Part shown: piece by piece, positions 45,501 to 55,472 of the stretch
How positions within the stretch are numbered: position 1 is the first letter of the stretch
Layout of the letters: each line of letters opens with the position of its first letter
NCBI RefSeq assembly: GCF_000784735.1
Contig: NZ_JSYG01000009.1
Span: 62,001-126,000, forward strand
Direction: 5' to 3'
From: Dickeya undicola
Lineage (GTDB): Bacteria > Pseudomonadota > Gammaproteobacteria > Enterobacterales > Enterobacteriaceae
DNA: 64,000 nucleotides
The notes under the pieces: model-generated
Told to the model about the DNA's origin: nothing
What the model saw: the letters and a program-made list of their open reading frames with translations, nothing else
The model's database searches: none
Translations under genes and position numbers: made by a program

Positions 45501-46594
45501 TAGCGCTCCTCGAAATCGATACGCGGGTCAACCAGCGTATAGGTCATGTCGCTGAGAATGTTCAGCAACAGGCCGATGAGGGTAAAAATGTACAACGTGC
45601 CGAACATCACTGGGTAATCACGCTGCAAGGTGGCGTCGTATCCCAGCAGCCCAAGACCGTTGAGGGAGAACATCACCTCAATCAGTAGTGAGCCGGTAAA
45701 AAACATGCTGATGAACGTGGCGGGGAAACCGGCGATCACCAACAGCATGGCGTTGCGAAAGACATGGCGATAGAGAATCCGTTTTTCATCCAGCCCTTTA
45801 GCACGAGCGGTAACCACGTACTGCTTACGAATTTCATCCAGAAACGAGTTCTTGGTCAGCATGGTTAGTGTGGCGAAGCCGCCAATTACCATCGCCAGCA
45901 CCGGCAGCGCAATGTGCAATAGATAGTCCGTCACTTTGCCCGCGAGGCTCAGGCTATCAAACTGGGGCGATACCAGCCCGCGCAGCGGGAACCAGTCGAG
46001 ATAACTGCCACCGGCAAACAGTACGATCAGCAAAATCGCGAACAGGAACGCCGGAATCGCGTAACCAACAATAATCAGCGTGCTGCTCCAGACATCAAAA
46101 GCCGTGCCGTTGCGCACCGCCTTTTTGATACCGAGTGGAATAGAAACCAGATAAATGATCAGCGTGCTCCATAGCCCGAGGGATATCGACACCGGCATAC
46201 TCTCTTTAATCAGGGCAATGACCGACGAGCCACGAAACAGGCTGTTGCCAAAATCAAACCGCACATAGTCCCAGATCAATTTGAAGTAGCGCTCGTGCAG
46301 CGGTTTATCAAAGCCGTAACGTTTGGTGATTTCCGCGATGATTTCCGGGTCCAGCCCGCGGGCACCGCGATAGGTGTTTTCCACTGATGGCTTGCCGCCG
46401 CCTGGCCCGCGTACCAGCCCACCACTGCCATCGCCACCGGCGCTGAAACCGCTGCCCTGACCCATTTCAATCGAGGCGATGGCCTGATCGACCGGGCCGC
46501 CCGGCGCGACCTGAACAATAAAAAAATTGATGGTGATGATGGCCCACAACGTGGGGATCACCAGCAATAATCGACGCAACAGGTAAGTTCCCAC
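45500..46594 (-). CDS. yejB: Peptide/microcin C ABC transporter permease YejB
   Basis: A 364-residue permease of the DppB type, with [20 protein letters not shown] at the start, an extracytoplasmic Gly-rich insert (~47-75: [20 protein letters not shown]) as in E. coli YejB, and EAA loop [21 protein letters not shown]. Nine bases separate it from yejA. Confidence 0.95.
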   Translation of the reverse strand: MGTYLLRRLLLVIPTLWAIITINFFIVQVAPGGPVDQAIASIEMGQGSGFSAGGDGSGGLVRGPGGGKPSVENTYRGARGLDPEIIAEITKRYGFDKPLHERYFKLIWDYVRFDFGNSLFRGSSVIALIKESMPVSISLGLWSTLIIYLVSIPLGIKKAVRNGTAFDVWSSTLIIVGYAIPAFLFAILLIVLFAGGSYLDWFPLRGLVSPQFDSLSLAGKVTDYLLHIALPVLAMVIGGFATLTMLTKNSFLDEIRKQYVVTARAKGLDEKRILYRHVFRNAMLLVIAGFPATFISMFFTGSLLIEVMFSLNGLGLLGYDATLQRDYPVMFGTLYIFTLIGLLLNILSDMTYTLVDPRIDFEER

Positions 46595-46603
46595 ATCGGC
46601 TCC

Positions 46604-48415
46604 TTATCGACGCGCTGCCGGCAGGGTGGCCGCGTTATCCGCGTCATACCACCAGCTGTCGATACCCAGCGTATAGGCGGGGCGGGTTGCAGGCATGGCA
46701 AATTTGTTCCAGTAGGCGAAACGGTCGTGATTGGAGTACCACATCGGTATCGCGAACTGGTTCCAGGTCAGCACTCTGTCCAGCGCCGGTCCCAGTGACA
46801 ATAACGCCGGTTTATCGCCCTGATGGCGAATAATGTTGTCAATCAACTGGTCGATGGCGGCGTCTTGTACACCTGGTGAGTTATAGGAGGAGTTGATATA
46901 TCCGGAACTCCAACTGATAGCGAGGTCTGAGCTAGGGTAGGGCATCGCCGGGTACAGTTTTGGGATCATGTCGAAATCGCGCTTGCGAAACCGGTTGTTG
47001 AACTGTGGGCTATCGACGCTGCGTACTTCCATACGAATACCGAGCCGAGCCAAATTATGCTGGAACGGCAACACATAGATGGAGTTGGCCGCGCTCGGCA
47101 GCAGCAGCTCGAAACGGAAAGGCTGACCGGTTTGCTTATTCACCAGTACCTGATTCTTTAGTTCCCAACCGGCTTGTTCCAGCAGGTGCAGTGCATTAAG
47201 CAGACCGGTGCGGTCATAACCGCTGCCATCAGACTCACGCGGACGATACGCCGGACCAAACACGTCGGCGGGGATCTTGTCTTTCAGCGGTGTCAGCCAG
47301 GCCAGTTCTTGTGCCGATGGCGTACCCTGTGCCGCGTACTCGGTGTTCTGGAAAAAGCTGGTGGGGCGCTGGTAGCTATTAAAAAACAGCGCTTTGTTCA
47401 TCCAGTTGAAGTCAAAGGCCATCGCCAGTGCCTGACGCACCCGACGGTCGCTAAACTGCGGTCGCTGGATATTAAACACCAGCCAGCGAGTATCTTGCGC
47501 CGCCCGATTGGTTTCATCTTTCTTGCGAATGTAGCCACGAGCAAAATTACCGCCGTCGTACTGGGTCGCCCAGTGCTTGGGTGAGCCTTCGATACGCAGA
47601 TCAAACGCACCGGCCTTGAACGCTTCCAGCGCCACACTGTCGTCCAGATAGTAGTCGTAACGCAGTTGATCAAAGTTGTAGCGGCCGCGGTTGACCGGCA
47701 GGTCGGCTGCCCAGTAGTCGGTTACACGCGAATAAATCACGTATTGACCCATGCGATAATCGGTAATGCGATAGGGGCCACTGGCCAGCGGTGGGGTACT
47801 CAGTGGGTCGCTAAGCTTGTGGTCGCGCCAGAATTTCTCCGGCATGACTGGCAAGGTCAGCATTCCCAGCATCTTTTCCTTGTCTGGCTCGGAGAAAGTA
47901 AAGCGAACCCTGTGTGGGGTGATGGCTTTGACTTCGGCACCTTTGTAATAAAGGCGGAACTGCGGCACTCCCTGCGTCATGAACATATTGAAGGTGAATG
48001 CCACGTCGGCGGCGGTAATCGGTGAGCCGTCGTGAAAACGTGCAGCCGGGTTCATCTCTACTTCAATCCAGCTGTAATCGCTGGCGTAACGTGCGTTAAG
48101 CGCAATCAACGGGTAATAACTGGCGGGTTCATCTTCTGAACTGACGTAAAGGGAATCGTACAGACTTTCGGTGCGGGCGGCAGCCAGACCGCGCAAAGCA
48201 AAGCGGTTAAAGTTATCGAAGGTGCCCAGCGCGCTGAGTGTCGCTTTACCGCCTTTGGGGGCAGAGGGATTGGTGTAATCGTAATGAGTAAAGCCCTGGC
48301 GGTATTTCGGTTCACCCAGTGTGGCGAATGCATAAGCCTGTTGTGTGGTCGGTTCCGCATAGGCCAGCCAGGTGCAGGTGGACAGCAAGACGGCGATAAG
48401 TGCACGTGTAAACAT
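46604..48415 (-). CDS. yejA: Periplasmic peptide/microcin C-binding protein YejA
   Basis: A 603-residue SBP_bac_5-family binding protein with a signal peptide (cleavage after AYA, residue ~20). KGGKATLSALGTFDNFNRF and VEMNPAARFHDGSPITAADVAFTF are family blocks. It is first in the yejABEF operon. The rtn gene found next to it in E. coli is absent; the 252-base gap to mepS has only the mepS terminator. Confidence 0.95.
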   Translation of the reverse strand: MFTRALIAVLLSTCTWLAYAEPTTQQAYAFATLGEPKYRQGFTHYDYTNPSAPKGGKATLSALGTFDNFNRFALRGLAAARTESLYDSLYVSSEDEPASYYPLIALNARYASDYSWIEVEMNPAARFHDGSPITAADVAFTFNMFMTQGVPQFRLYYKGAEVKAITPHRVRFTFSEPDKEKMLGMLTLPVMPEKFWRDHKLSDPLSTPPLASGPYRITDYRMGQYVIYSRVTDYWAADLPVNRGRYNFDQLRYDYYLDDSVALEAFKAGAFDLRIEGSPKHWATQYDGGNFARGYIRKKDETNRAAQDTRWLVFNIQRPQFSDRRVRQALAMAFDFNWMNKALFFNSYQRPTSFFQNTEYAAQGTPSAQELAWLTPLKDKIPADVFGPAYRPRESDGSGYDRTGLLNALHLLEQAGWELKNQVLVNKQTGQPFRFELLLPSAANSIYVLPFQHNLARLGIRMEVRSVDSPQFNNRFRKRDFDMIPKLYPAMPYPSSDLAISWSSGYINSSYNSPGVQDAAIDQLIDNIIRHQGDKPALLSLGPALDRVLTWNQFAIPMWYSNHDRFAYWNKFAMPATRPAYTLGIDSWWYDADNAATLPAARR

Positions 48416-48603
48416 CGAAAGGGTGGACTCCTGATAACCTCATGTTTCTCCGTATGAAAAGCCGGTTTACCGGAGAAAGTGCCTGAAATTCCTGGCAACC
48501 ACGATGCCGGACGCTATGACGCTCTGTTTTACCATGAAATAAGGTGTCAAACCTACTGTTTAATCTCTCCACGTTGTTACTGGAAAGGCAAATGGCGCAA
48601 TAA

Positions 48604-48633
48604 AAAACGCCGCTGTCTGACGAGCGGCGTTTT
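48604..48633 (-). terminator. Rho-independent terminator of mepS
   Basis: AAAACGCCGCT pairs with AGCGGCGTTTT across GTCTGACG; the minus strand continues with a T-run. It lies 35 bases after the mepS stop. Confidence 0.9.
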
Positions 48634-48667
48634 GAATTTGTTTAGGCAACATCAAAGGAAAAGAAAA

Positions 48668-49243
48668 TCAGCTGTGCGAATCCTGCTTCAGCACCCGCCG
48701 CGCTTCGCGGTAACGGGGTTTCCAGTAATTATCATCCATACTGGAGATGGTCACGCCAATGCTGGTAGACGCATGAACGAACTGCTGGTTACCAATGTAA
48801 ATGCCCATATGGCGGCCAGTAGAGCCAGCATGGAACACAACCAGGTCACCTGGGCGCAGCTTATTGCGCTGAATTTGAACCCCAATGTCCTGCTGTTCGT
48901 AGCTGGAGCGAGGCAAATCCATACCGAATTGTTCACGGAAGGTACGCTGAACGAAACTGGAGCAATCAATACCCTTCCGGCTGTCGCCGCCGAGACGATA
49001 ACGTACACCTTTCCAACTGGCGTATTGTTCAAGCAACTTGGATTTGACCTCCACGTTGCGAACCATCGCTTCGAATTCATTCTGAGAGGCTTGTAGTGAA
49101 GGGTCACCACCGTTAACTACACGCCTATCAGTTTGATTATTAACGCTTGCAGTATTGCTGGTACAGGCGGAAAGCATCACCGCTACCGCCACGGCAGGCA
49201 AGGCCCGCCAGATATATCTCAGAGTCGGTTGAGATTTGACCAT
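48668..49243 (-). CDS. mepS: Murein DD-endopeptidase lipoprotein MepS (Spr)
   Basis: A 191-residue NlpC/P60 enzyme. Lipobox LSAC (Cys27), catalytic Cys94 in GIDCSSF, His145 in GRHMGIY and His157 in FVHAS. It cuts peptidoglycan cross-links for cell growth and is normally degraded by NlpI-Prc. It stands as a single gene. Confidence 0.95.
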   Translation of the reverse strand: MVKSQPTLRYIWRALPAVAVAVMLSACTSNTASVNNQTDRRVVNGGDPSLQASQNEFEAMVRNVEVKSKLLEQYASWKGVRYRLGGDSRKGIDCSSFVQRTFREQFGMDLPRSSYEQQDIGVQIQRNKLRPGDLVVFHAGSTGRHMGIYIGNQQFVHASTSIGVTISSMDDNYWKPRYREARRVLKQDSHS

Positions 49244-49621
49244 TGTTGTTATGTTCCCTTGATGTCCTTAACGATTCAATCGCTATCGCTGTGTTTATGA
49301 ACGATGTATCTATGCCAAACAAAACGAGTGTCAGACTAAAGCACTACTTTTAATGGGACAATTATCCGTTAACCAAATTGTGCCACAACGCACATTATTA
49401 TTGGTGTGGCAACAGTGATTTAACTGGCCGGATGTCTGCCCATAAATTACGGACCTCGGTGACCATACCTTAACGAATATCAGATTGCGAGTTTTTTTGT
49501 CTCTTTTGTTTATATGATTTCGTGATGAAATCTTTCACGCCAGCCCTATAAAACTCTGTGGTGGACGACAGGGACAAGAAAACCTGCGCCAGATAACTAA
49601 AAAAATGAATAGGTGGGGAGG

Positions 49622-49662
49622 GTTGACCACAGCGAGACGGCTCATCCTGTGCTGTGGTCAAC
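49622..49662. repeat. Perfect 12-bp inverted repeat between mepS and yeiR
   Basis: GTTGACCACAGC (49622-49633) and GCTGTGGTCAAC (49651-49662) pair perfectly across 17 bases. No T-run follows on either strand. It lies in a 553-base gap that otherwise holds the mepS upstream region (to ~49450) and a tiny open frame. It may be an mRNA 3' end structure for yeiR or an operator. Confidence 0.6.
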
Positions 49663-49667
49663 GCTTG

Positions 49668-49748
49668 TCAGACTTGCTGACTGAGCAATTTGCGGCCGGG
49701 TAGCACGCGGTCAATACGGTTAATCAGGGCGCCACAGGCCTTTGACAT
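49668..49748 (-). CDS. Possible 26-residue protein downstream of yeiR
   Basis: The frame reads MSKACGALINRIDRVLPGRK, then LLSQQV, basic with an amphipathic helix. AGGAAG stands directly before the ATG, closer than ideal. The frame stays open 13 codons further upstream without another start, so it could be the tail of a lost gene. It begins 48 bases after the yeiR stop on the same strand and ends just before the 12-bp inverted repeat. Confidence 0.3.
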   Translation of the reverse strand: MSKACGALINRIDRVLPGRKLLSQQV

Positions 49749-49796
49749 ACTTCCTGACTCACTGTCAAATTTGTCCAGGCGCGTAACTTACACCGC

Positions 49797-50774
49797 TTAT
49801 ATTAAACGGGAGTTTAACAGCTGCTTTTGCAGCGTGTTCCATTCCGCTTCAGATTCATTAATGATTTCGATGCGGCTGTCCGGTGGTGGGGCCGATTGTG
49901 TTTCAATGCGCAGGTCGAATCCCTGGCGGTTAATCACCAATGTGCCTTCCGGAATACGCATCACACCTTTAACGCGGCTTACCGGTGCCAGACGCACCCA
50001 GTCAAGCAGACTGGCGGTGTTGAATTGGGTATCTCCATCGAAAATCCAGCCGCAGGCATAATAACCCTGACCCTGATTCAATGCTCGCCGCCAACTTTCC
50101 CGACCGGTCAGTTTTAGTGACGCCAGCCCAGCTTTAGCGGTGGTGGTATGGTGATGGTGGCGGGCATCCGGCAGTGCATTGTGGTTTTCCCGCGGCAGGT
50201 CCAGCACCGTGGTATCCAACTGCCCCTGGGCTACCGTGATCAGGCGACGATCCTGCCCCTGTTGCTGATACCACGCCATCAGTGTTTCACGGTCGTTGTC
50301 CTGCCAGGTATCTTCCTTATTAGCGACAATGACATCCGCCGCTGCCAACTGATCGCGGAAGTTTTCATTTTCCAGGCATCGGTTGTCACTAAGCTGACGC
50401 GCATCCAGCAGGCACAATGTCGCCTGCAACTGGAGCCAGGGTTGGTAGGCTTCGGCGGTCAGCAAGTTCAGAATCTGTTTCGGGTGACCAAGGCCAGTCG
50501 GTTCGATCAGTAAGCGATGGGGCTTTTTTTGCAGCAACATATTGAGCCCGACTTGCATTGGCAAGCCATTGACACAACACATACAACCGCCGGGGATCTC
50601 TTTGAGCAGAGCGCCGGTATCGCTCAGCAATGCGCCATCGATACCGATTTCGCCGAACTCATTGACCAGCACCGCCCAGGTTTCGTCTTCGGGCTTGCAG
50701 GAGAGTAGATGCCTGATGGTGGTGGTTTTACCGCTACCGAGAAAGCCGGTGATCAGGTTTACTTTGGTCAACAC
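49797..50774 (-). CDS. yeiR: CobW/COG0523 zinc-binding GTPase YeiR
   Basis: A 325-residue G3E GTPase. Walker A GFLGSGKTT (~9-17), Glu-rich switch NEFGEIGIDG, the metal motif GGCMCC (~63-68, CxCC), and nucleotide motif VANKED. A His stretch ARHHHHTTT (~208) adds a metal site. It is thought to handle zinc under limitation. GTG 50774, six bases after AAGGAGG, is preferred; TTG 50771 is an alternative. Confidence 0.92.
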   Translation of the reverse strand: MLTKVNLITGFLGSGKTTTIRHLLSCKPEDETWAVLVNEFGEIGIDGALLSDTGALLKEIPGGCMCCVNGLPMQVGLNMLLQKKPHRLLIEPTGLGHPKQILNLLTAEAYQPWLQLQATLCLLDARQLSDNRCLENENFRDQLAAADVIVANKEDTWQDNDRETLMAWYQQQGQDRRLITVAQGQLDTTVLDLPRENHNALPDARHHHHTTTAKAGLASLKLTGRESWRRALNQGQGYYACGWIFDGDTQFNTASLLDWVRLAPVSRVKGVMRIPEGTLVINRQGFDLRIETQSAPPPDSRIEIINESEAEWNTLQKQLLNSRLI

Positions 50775-50846
50775 AGGAGGCCTCCTTAAGTCTGCTGGGA
50801 TGCACCTGGCAGGAGCGTGCCAGGCGCAGAGTATCACCGACGAGGG

Positions 50847-51419
50847 TTAGTCCGCACGACCCATGTAACGGCGTTCGGCGATATGAATACGGATTTTCTC
50901 GCCCGCGCTCAGGTATTCCGGCACCTGAATCACCAAACCCGTGGTCAGCGTGGCCGGTTTGTTACGGGCGCTGGCGGAGGCACCTTTGATGCCTGGCGCG
51001 GTATCCACGATTTCCAGATCGACCGTTTGCGGCAGTTCCAGCGCCAGCAACTGTCCGTCCATGGTTAATACCTGAATACCCGGCATACCACCTTCTGGAA
51101 TAAACAGCAGTTCATCTTCGATCTGCTCTTTCTTGAAGGTATACGGGGTATAGTCTTCCTCATCCATAAAGATGTACTCGTCGCCATCAATATAAGAGAA
51201 GGTCACGGAGCGACGGGTCAGGGTGATGGTGTCCAGAATGTCATCACCTTTAAAGCGCTCTTCCACTTTCAGACCGGTACGGACATCGGAGAAACGCATT
51301 TTGTACAGCGTACTGGCACCGCGGGCGCTGGGGCTTTGGATGTCGATATCTTTTACCAGCAGCAGCTTACCGTTGTAATTAACGGCCATGCCGCGTTTGA
51401 TCTCATTTGCTCTTGCCAT
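50847..51419 (-). CDS. yeiP: Elongation factor P-like protein YeiP (EfpL)
   Basis: A 190-residue EF-P-like protein with KOW-like, OB and C-terminal OB domains. The tip loop reads [15 protein letters not shown], with Arg instead of the modified Lys of EF-P, the mark of the YeiP group. It helps ribosomes through proline-rich and related stalls. It precedes yeiR with a 72-base gap. Confidence 0.95.
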   Translation of the reverse strand: MARANEIKRGMAVNYNGKLLLVKDIDIQSPSARGASTLYKMRFSDVRTGLKVEERFKGDDILDTITLTRRSVTFSYIDGDEYIFMDEEDYTPYTFKKEQIEDELLFIPEGGMPGIQVLTMDGQLLALELPQTVDLEIVDTAPGIKGASASARNKPATLTTGLVIQVPEYLSAGEKIRIHIAERRYMGRAD

Positions 51420-51608
51420 GAAACATACCTTAAATAAAGAAGAGAAATTTTTGTGGCGACACGTTACCCGTCAGGATGGGTTCAGGCAAGTGGGATTTGT
51501 GGCAGCCAGATACCAAACCAACGCACGGGAAATAGTGGTCTTGCGGCTGACAGCCTGTTAGGCTCTGCGGCCTGAAAGCACAACGGGAATCCCCCGGAGG
51601 TTATGTTG

Positions 51609-51863
51609 ATGGAGTGTCGTTCTGATTGCGGTGCCTGCTGTACCGCGCCGTCTATCTCCAGCCCGATTCCTGGTATGCCACAAGGCAAGCCTGCCAATAC
51701 ACCGTGCATTCATCTGGATGAACGTATGCGCTGTGGCCTGTTTCATTCGCCGTTGCGCCCGGCGGTGTGCCGCGGCCTGCAACCCAGCCACGACATGTGC
51801 GGCAATCATCGCGATGAAGCAATGCTGTACCTTATTCAACTGGAAGAGGCTACCGCGCCCTGA
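51609..51863 (+). CDS. yeiW: YeiW-like YkgJ-family zinc/iron-cluster protein
   Basis: An 84-residue protein with the Cys pattern CRSDCGACC, then CIHL, MRCGLF, PAVCRGL and DMCG, fitting a zinc or iron-sulfur cluster binding fold (UPF0153). Function unknown. ATG 51609 was preferred to ATG 51603 because GGAGG then lies eight bases upstream. It converges with setB, six bases apart. Confidence 0.88.
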   Translation: MECRSDCGACCTAPSISSPIPGMPQGKPANTPCIHLDERMRCGLFHSPLRPAVCRGLQPSHDMCGNHRDEAMLYLIQLEEATAP

Positions 51864-51868
51864 CGACA

Positions 51869-53050
51869 TCAGGCGTCGCGGATGCGCCACATACAGACGG
51901 CTGCACCGGCCAGCATGACGATGGCGATGACAAATCCCGCATGGTAGCTCCAGACTTCAGCCACGATGCCCGCCAGTGAACCGGAGATGATCCAGCCAAC
52001 CCGTGTGGTATTGGTGAACAGCGTGGTGGCCGCACCCGCCTGACCTGGCATCAGGTCCTGAAAATACAGCATTCCCATCCCGGCCAGAATACCGATGAAA
52101 ATGGCGTTTAGCAGTTGCAACGCTAGCAATGCCCACGAACCGTTCAGCAGCGTCAGCCCGGCATAAAAAATCAGCCCAGCTATTACCGCTAGACGCATCA
52201 GCAGACGCTTACCTAACCGGCTGGTGAGGTAACCGGCCAACAACATTACCGGAATTTCCAGACCGGCGGCGGTGCCCATCATGACCCCGGCCAGCTTTTC
52301 TGGTAACTGTAATTCATTGACCAGATACAACGGCATATTGATCAGATAGATGCCGTTACAGGTCCACATCAAGGTACAGGCGGTAAACAGCAACAGCGTG
52401 TCGCGTCGGTTCTGGCGGGGCGACTCTAGCGTCGCAGCGGATTTAACCCCGGTTTTAGGCATCGACGGCAACAGCAGCCACACCAGCAACCCGCACAGTA
52501 CGAATACTATCGCCGCTGTCAGATACATCGTCGGGAAACCAAAACCTAATGCCAACGCGAAGGCGACCGGCGGCCCGATGACCCAGGACAGCGAAATCTG
52601 TGCCCGCATCACCGAACTGAACATAGCCGCACCGCGACCGGTGCGGTCGGCGTGTTCCCGTGCCAGCGCAAACAGTTGGGGATTGGCGGTAGAGCCAAAA
52701 CTCGACAGCAGTACGCCGATAAACAGCAGAACAAAATAGTTGCGATTCCAGGCATACAGCAGACAAGACAGCGCACCCAACAGGCAGCACTGCAATATCA
52801 GTGTCTTGCGATCACCCTGACGATCGGAATAGGTTGCCAAAATCTGGCTGACGACGATGCCGATCACCGCGCTGCCGGTATAAAACAGCCCGACCATGAA
52901 GGGACGCGCCTGTACTTCGGTTGATAAAAACAGGCTGAGCGTGGGGAGCTGCAACGCACCGGCAATCCCAGTCAGAAAAGCGATGACCAGAAACGCCGAA
53001 GACGTCAGGTCGGGCAGGCGCCGGGCCGTGCGGGCAGAAGACATTGTCAT
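51869..53050 (-). CDS. setB: Sugar efflux transporter SetB/SotA
   Basis: A 393-residue, twelve-helix MFS protein of the SET family, with LTSSAFLVIAFLTGIAGALQ, NRNYFVLLFIGVLLSSFGST and LYFQDLMPGQAGAATTLFTN. E. coli SetB sits in the same position beside fruB. SotA of Dickeya, which exports sugars, belongs to the same family and could be this gene. It diverges from fruBKA; the 334-base gap carries the Cra sites near fruB. Confidence 0.9.
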   Translation of the reverse strand: MTMSSARTARRLPDLTSSAFLVIAFLTGIAGALQLPTLSLFLSTEVQARPFMVGLFYTGSAVIGIVVSQILATYSDRQGDRKTLILQCCLLGALSCLLYAWNRNYFVLLFIGVLLSSFGSTANPQLFALAREHADRTGRGAAMFSSVMRAQISLSWVIGPPVAFALALGFGFPTMYLTAAIVFVLCGLLVWLLLPSMPKTGVKSAATLESPRQNRRDTLLLFTACTLMWTCNGIYLINMPLYLVNELQLPEKLAGVMMGTAAGLEIPVMLLAGYLTSRLGKRLLMRLAVIAGLIFYAGLTLLNGSWALLALQLLNAIFIGILAGMGMLYFQDLMPGQAGAATTLFTNTTRVGWIISGSLAGIVAEVWSYHAGFVIAIVMLAGAAVCMWRIRDA

Positions 53051-53283
53051 GCTGAATTCAGGTTAAAAAAGAAGCAGGAAGGAAACTGAACGCGCTATCT
53101 TACGCTGATGAAATAGAAACGAAAGTCCGTTTCAATTTTTTTTCTTCAGCAGCCATTCAGCATCGCTGTGTCAAAGTGTTACAGAACCTGATGTTTCGTG
53201 ATGAAAATGTGCGTGACCTCTAAGATCTGTCATTTTATCTATGCAGAATGCTTGCATACACATAGTGAAAAACGCAGAATTTT

Positions 53284-53362
53284 TGAAACGTTTCAGCGAG
53301 GTTTGCTGAAACTACCCTGAGAGAGTCAGCAAATTATTTCTCATAATAGCTGAAACGATTCA
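53284..53362 (+). promoter_or_regulatory. Two Cra/FruR operators upstream of fruB
   Basis: TGAAACGTTTCA (53284-53295) is a perfect palindrome and TGAAACGATTCA (53351-53362) differs at one base; both fit the Cra consensus TGAAWCGNTTCA-type and, as in E. coli, two sites lie in front of fruB. Cra represses fruBKA until fructose-1-phosphate forms. Confidence 0.85.
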
Positions 53363-53384
53363 ACTTCAGCAAGAGAGGAGCATT

Positions 53385-54521
53385 ATGTTTCAGTTGTCAC
53401 AGCACGATATTCATTTAGGTGCTTCCGCCGACAGTAAAGAGGAAGCCATCCGTCAGGTGGCTGCCGCACTGACCGAAGCCGGTTGTGTGAGCGAGGGCTA
53501 TGTCGAGGGGATGCTTCAGCGCGAACAGCAGACCTCTACTTATCTTGGCAGCGGTATTGCCATTCCGCACGGCACCACCGATACGCGCGATCTGGTGCAG
53601 AAAACCGGTGTTCAGGTGTTCCAGTTCCCGCAAGGGATCGCGTGGGGCGAAGACCAGACCGCGTATGTGGTGCTGGGGATTGCCGCCCGTTCTGATGAAC
53701 ATCTGGCGCTGTTGCGTCAATTGACCCATGTGCTGAGCGATGATCGCGTCGCGGCCCGTCTGGCCAGCACCACGTCAGCCGATGAACTGCGTGGGCTCTT
53801 GATGGGTGAGCAACTGGCGGGAGCATTCCGTTTTGACACCTCGCTGATTAGCCTGAACGTGGCGACCGATAACCTGATGACGCTGCAAGCGCTGAACGCC
53901 GGTCGTCTGCAACAGATTGGTGCGGTCGATGCCAGCTTTGTCAGCCATGTGGTCGGCAACAAGCCGGTACATTTGGGGCAAGGTGTCTGGCTGAACGACA
54001 GCCTGAACGGCAATCTGGTCAGTGCGCTGGCGGTGAGCCGCCCGGCGGCACCGTTCACGGTGGATGGCGAAAGCGTAGCACTGTTGCTGACAGTTTCGGC
54101 CGCTGATGAGCAGGTATTCGCATCGCTGGATTATCTCAGCAAGCTGCTGATCGCCGGTAAGGCCGACAGTCTGTTGTCCGCCGACGAAGCTACCTTACTG
54201 GCGCTGCTGACCAGCGAAGAAGAGGAAGAAGAGAGCAATGCGCTGACGGCGGAATTTACCATCCGCAACGAGCACGGGCTACATGCGCGTCCGGGCGCGA
54301 TGCTGGTTAACGTCATCAAGCAGTTCTCCAGCGAGATCACTGTGGCAAACCTCGACGGCACCGGCAAACCGGCCAATGGCCGCAGCCTGATGAAAGTGGT
54401 GGCGCTGGGCGTCAAGAGCGGTCACCGCCTGCGCTTTACCGCTAACGGCAGCGATGCTGAAGTAGCGCTGAAAGCCATTGGCGATGCCATTCAGTCCGGC
54501 CTTGGGGAGGGTGCAGCATGA
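53385..54521 (+). CDS. fruB: Fructose PTS diphosphoryl transfer protein (IIA-FPr)
   Basis: A 378-residue fusion: EIIA-Fru domain (~1-145, phospho-His in [13 protein letters not shown]), a central linker domain, and a C-terminal HPr-like domain (~285-378, phospho-His in [13 protein letters not shown]). It passes phosphate from enzyme I to FruA. AGAGGAG precedes ATG 53385. It overlaps fruK by four bases. Confidence 0.96.
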   Translation: MFQLSQHDIHLGASADSKEEAIRQVAAALTEAGCVSEGYVEGMLQREQQTSTYLGSGIAIPHGTTDTRDLVQKTGVQVFQFPQGIAWGEDQTAYVVLGIAARSDEHLALLRQLTHVLSDDRVAARLASTTSADELRGLLMGEQLAGAFRFDTSLISLNVATDNLMTLQALNAGRLQQIGAVDASFVSHVVGNKPVHLGQGVWLNDSLNGNLVSALAVSRPAAPFTVDGESVALLLTVSAADEQVFASLDYLSKLLIAGKADSLLSADEATLLALLTSEEEEEESNALTAEFTIRNEHGLHARPGAMLVNVIKQFSSEITVANLDGTGKPANGRSLMKVVALGVKSGHRLRFTANGSDAEVALKAIGDAIQSGLGEGAA

Positions 54522-55456
54522 GCAGGCGCGTTGCCACCATCACCCTGAATCCCGCCTATGATTTAGTTGGGTACACCCCGGAAATTGAACGCGGCGAAGT
54601 CAATCTGGTTCAGACCACTGGCCTACATGCCGCAGGTAAAGGCATTAATGTCGCCAAGGTACTGAAAGATCTTGGGATTGATGTCACCGTGGGTGGCTTT
54701 CTGGGTAAAGACAATCAGGATGGTTTCCAGCAACTGTTCAGTGAACTGGGCATTGCTAACCGTTTCCAGGTGGTGCCGGGGCGTACTCGCATTAATGTCA
54801 AACTCACCGAACAAAATGGTGATGTGACCGACCTGAATTTCTCCGGTTTTGAGGTAACACAGCAGGACTGGCAGCGTTTCGTCAACGATTCGCTGAGCTG
54901 GCTGGGGCAGTTTGACATGGTTGCCGTTAGCGGCAGTCTGCCGAGTGGTGTTGACCCGGATGCGTTTACCGACTGGATGTCGCGTCTGCGCAGTCAGTGT
55001 CCGTGTATTATTTTTGACAGCAGCCGCGAAGCGCTGGTGGCAGGTTTGAAAGCCTCGCCGTGGCTGGTGAAACCTAACCGCCGGGAACTGGAAATTTGGG
55101 CTGGACGTAAGTTGCCCACGCTGGCGGATGTGGTGGATGCGGCGCACGCGCTGCGTGAACAGGGTATTGCCCATGTCGTGATTTCGCTGGGAGCGGAAGG
55201 TGCGCTGTGGGTTAATGCGTCCGGTGCGTGGTTAGCGAAACCACCGGCCTGTGAAGTGATCAGTACAGTAGGTGCGGGTGACTCCATGGTGGGGGGATTG
55301 ATATATGGCTTATTGATGCGTGAGTCCAGTGAACACACGTTGCGCCTGGCTACTGCGGTGGCAGCATTGGCCGTCAGTCAGAGCAACGTAGGCATTAGCG
55401 ATCGTCCGCAGCTGGCTGCGATGATGGCGCGTGTCGATCTAAAACCATTTAACTGA
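54518..55456 (+). CDS. fruK: 1-phosphofructokinase
   Basis: A 312-residue PfkB-family kinase: [13 protein letters not shown] at the start, [18 protein letters not shown], and the catalytic [10 protein letters not shown] (~249-258). It converts fructose-1-phosphate to fructose-1,6-bisphosphate. Confidence 0.97.
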   Translation: MSRRVATITLNPAYDLVGYTPEIERGEVNLVQTTGLHAAGKGINVAKVLKDLGIDVTVGGFLGKDNQDGFQQLFSELGIANRFQVVPGRTRINVKLTEQNGDVTDLNFSGFEVTQQDWQRFVNDSLSWLGQFDMVAVSGSLPSGVDPDAFTDWMSRLRSQCPCIIFDSSREALVAGLKASPWLVKPNRRELEIWAGRKLPTLADVVDAAHALREQGIAHVVISLGAEGALWVNASGAWLAKPPACEVISTVGAGDSMVGGLIYGLLMRESSEHTLRLATAVAALAVSQSNVGISDRPQLAAMMARVDLKPFN

Positions 55457-55472
55457 CAGCAGGAGATAAACA

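Noticed and set aside
49470..49661. 63-codon minus-strand frame between mepS and yeiR
   Set aside because: It runs through the 12-bp inverted repeat, has no ribosome site, and its residues look random.
53190..53250. CRP site upstream of fruB
   Set aside because: GTGATGAAAATGTGCGTGA resembles half-sites but does not fit TGTGA-N6-TCACA with the correct spacing.
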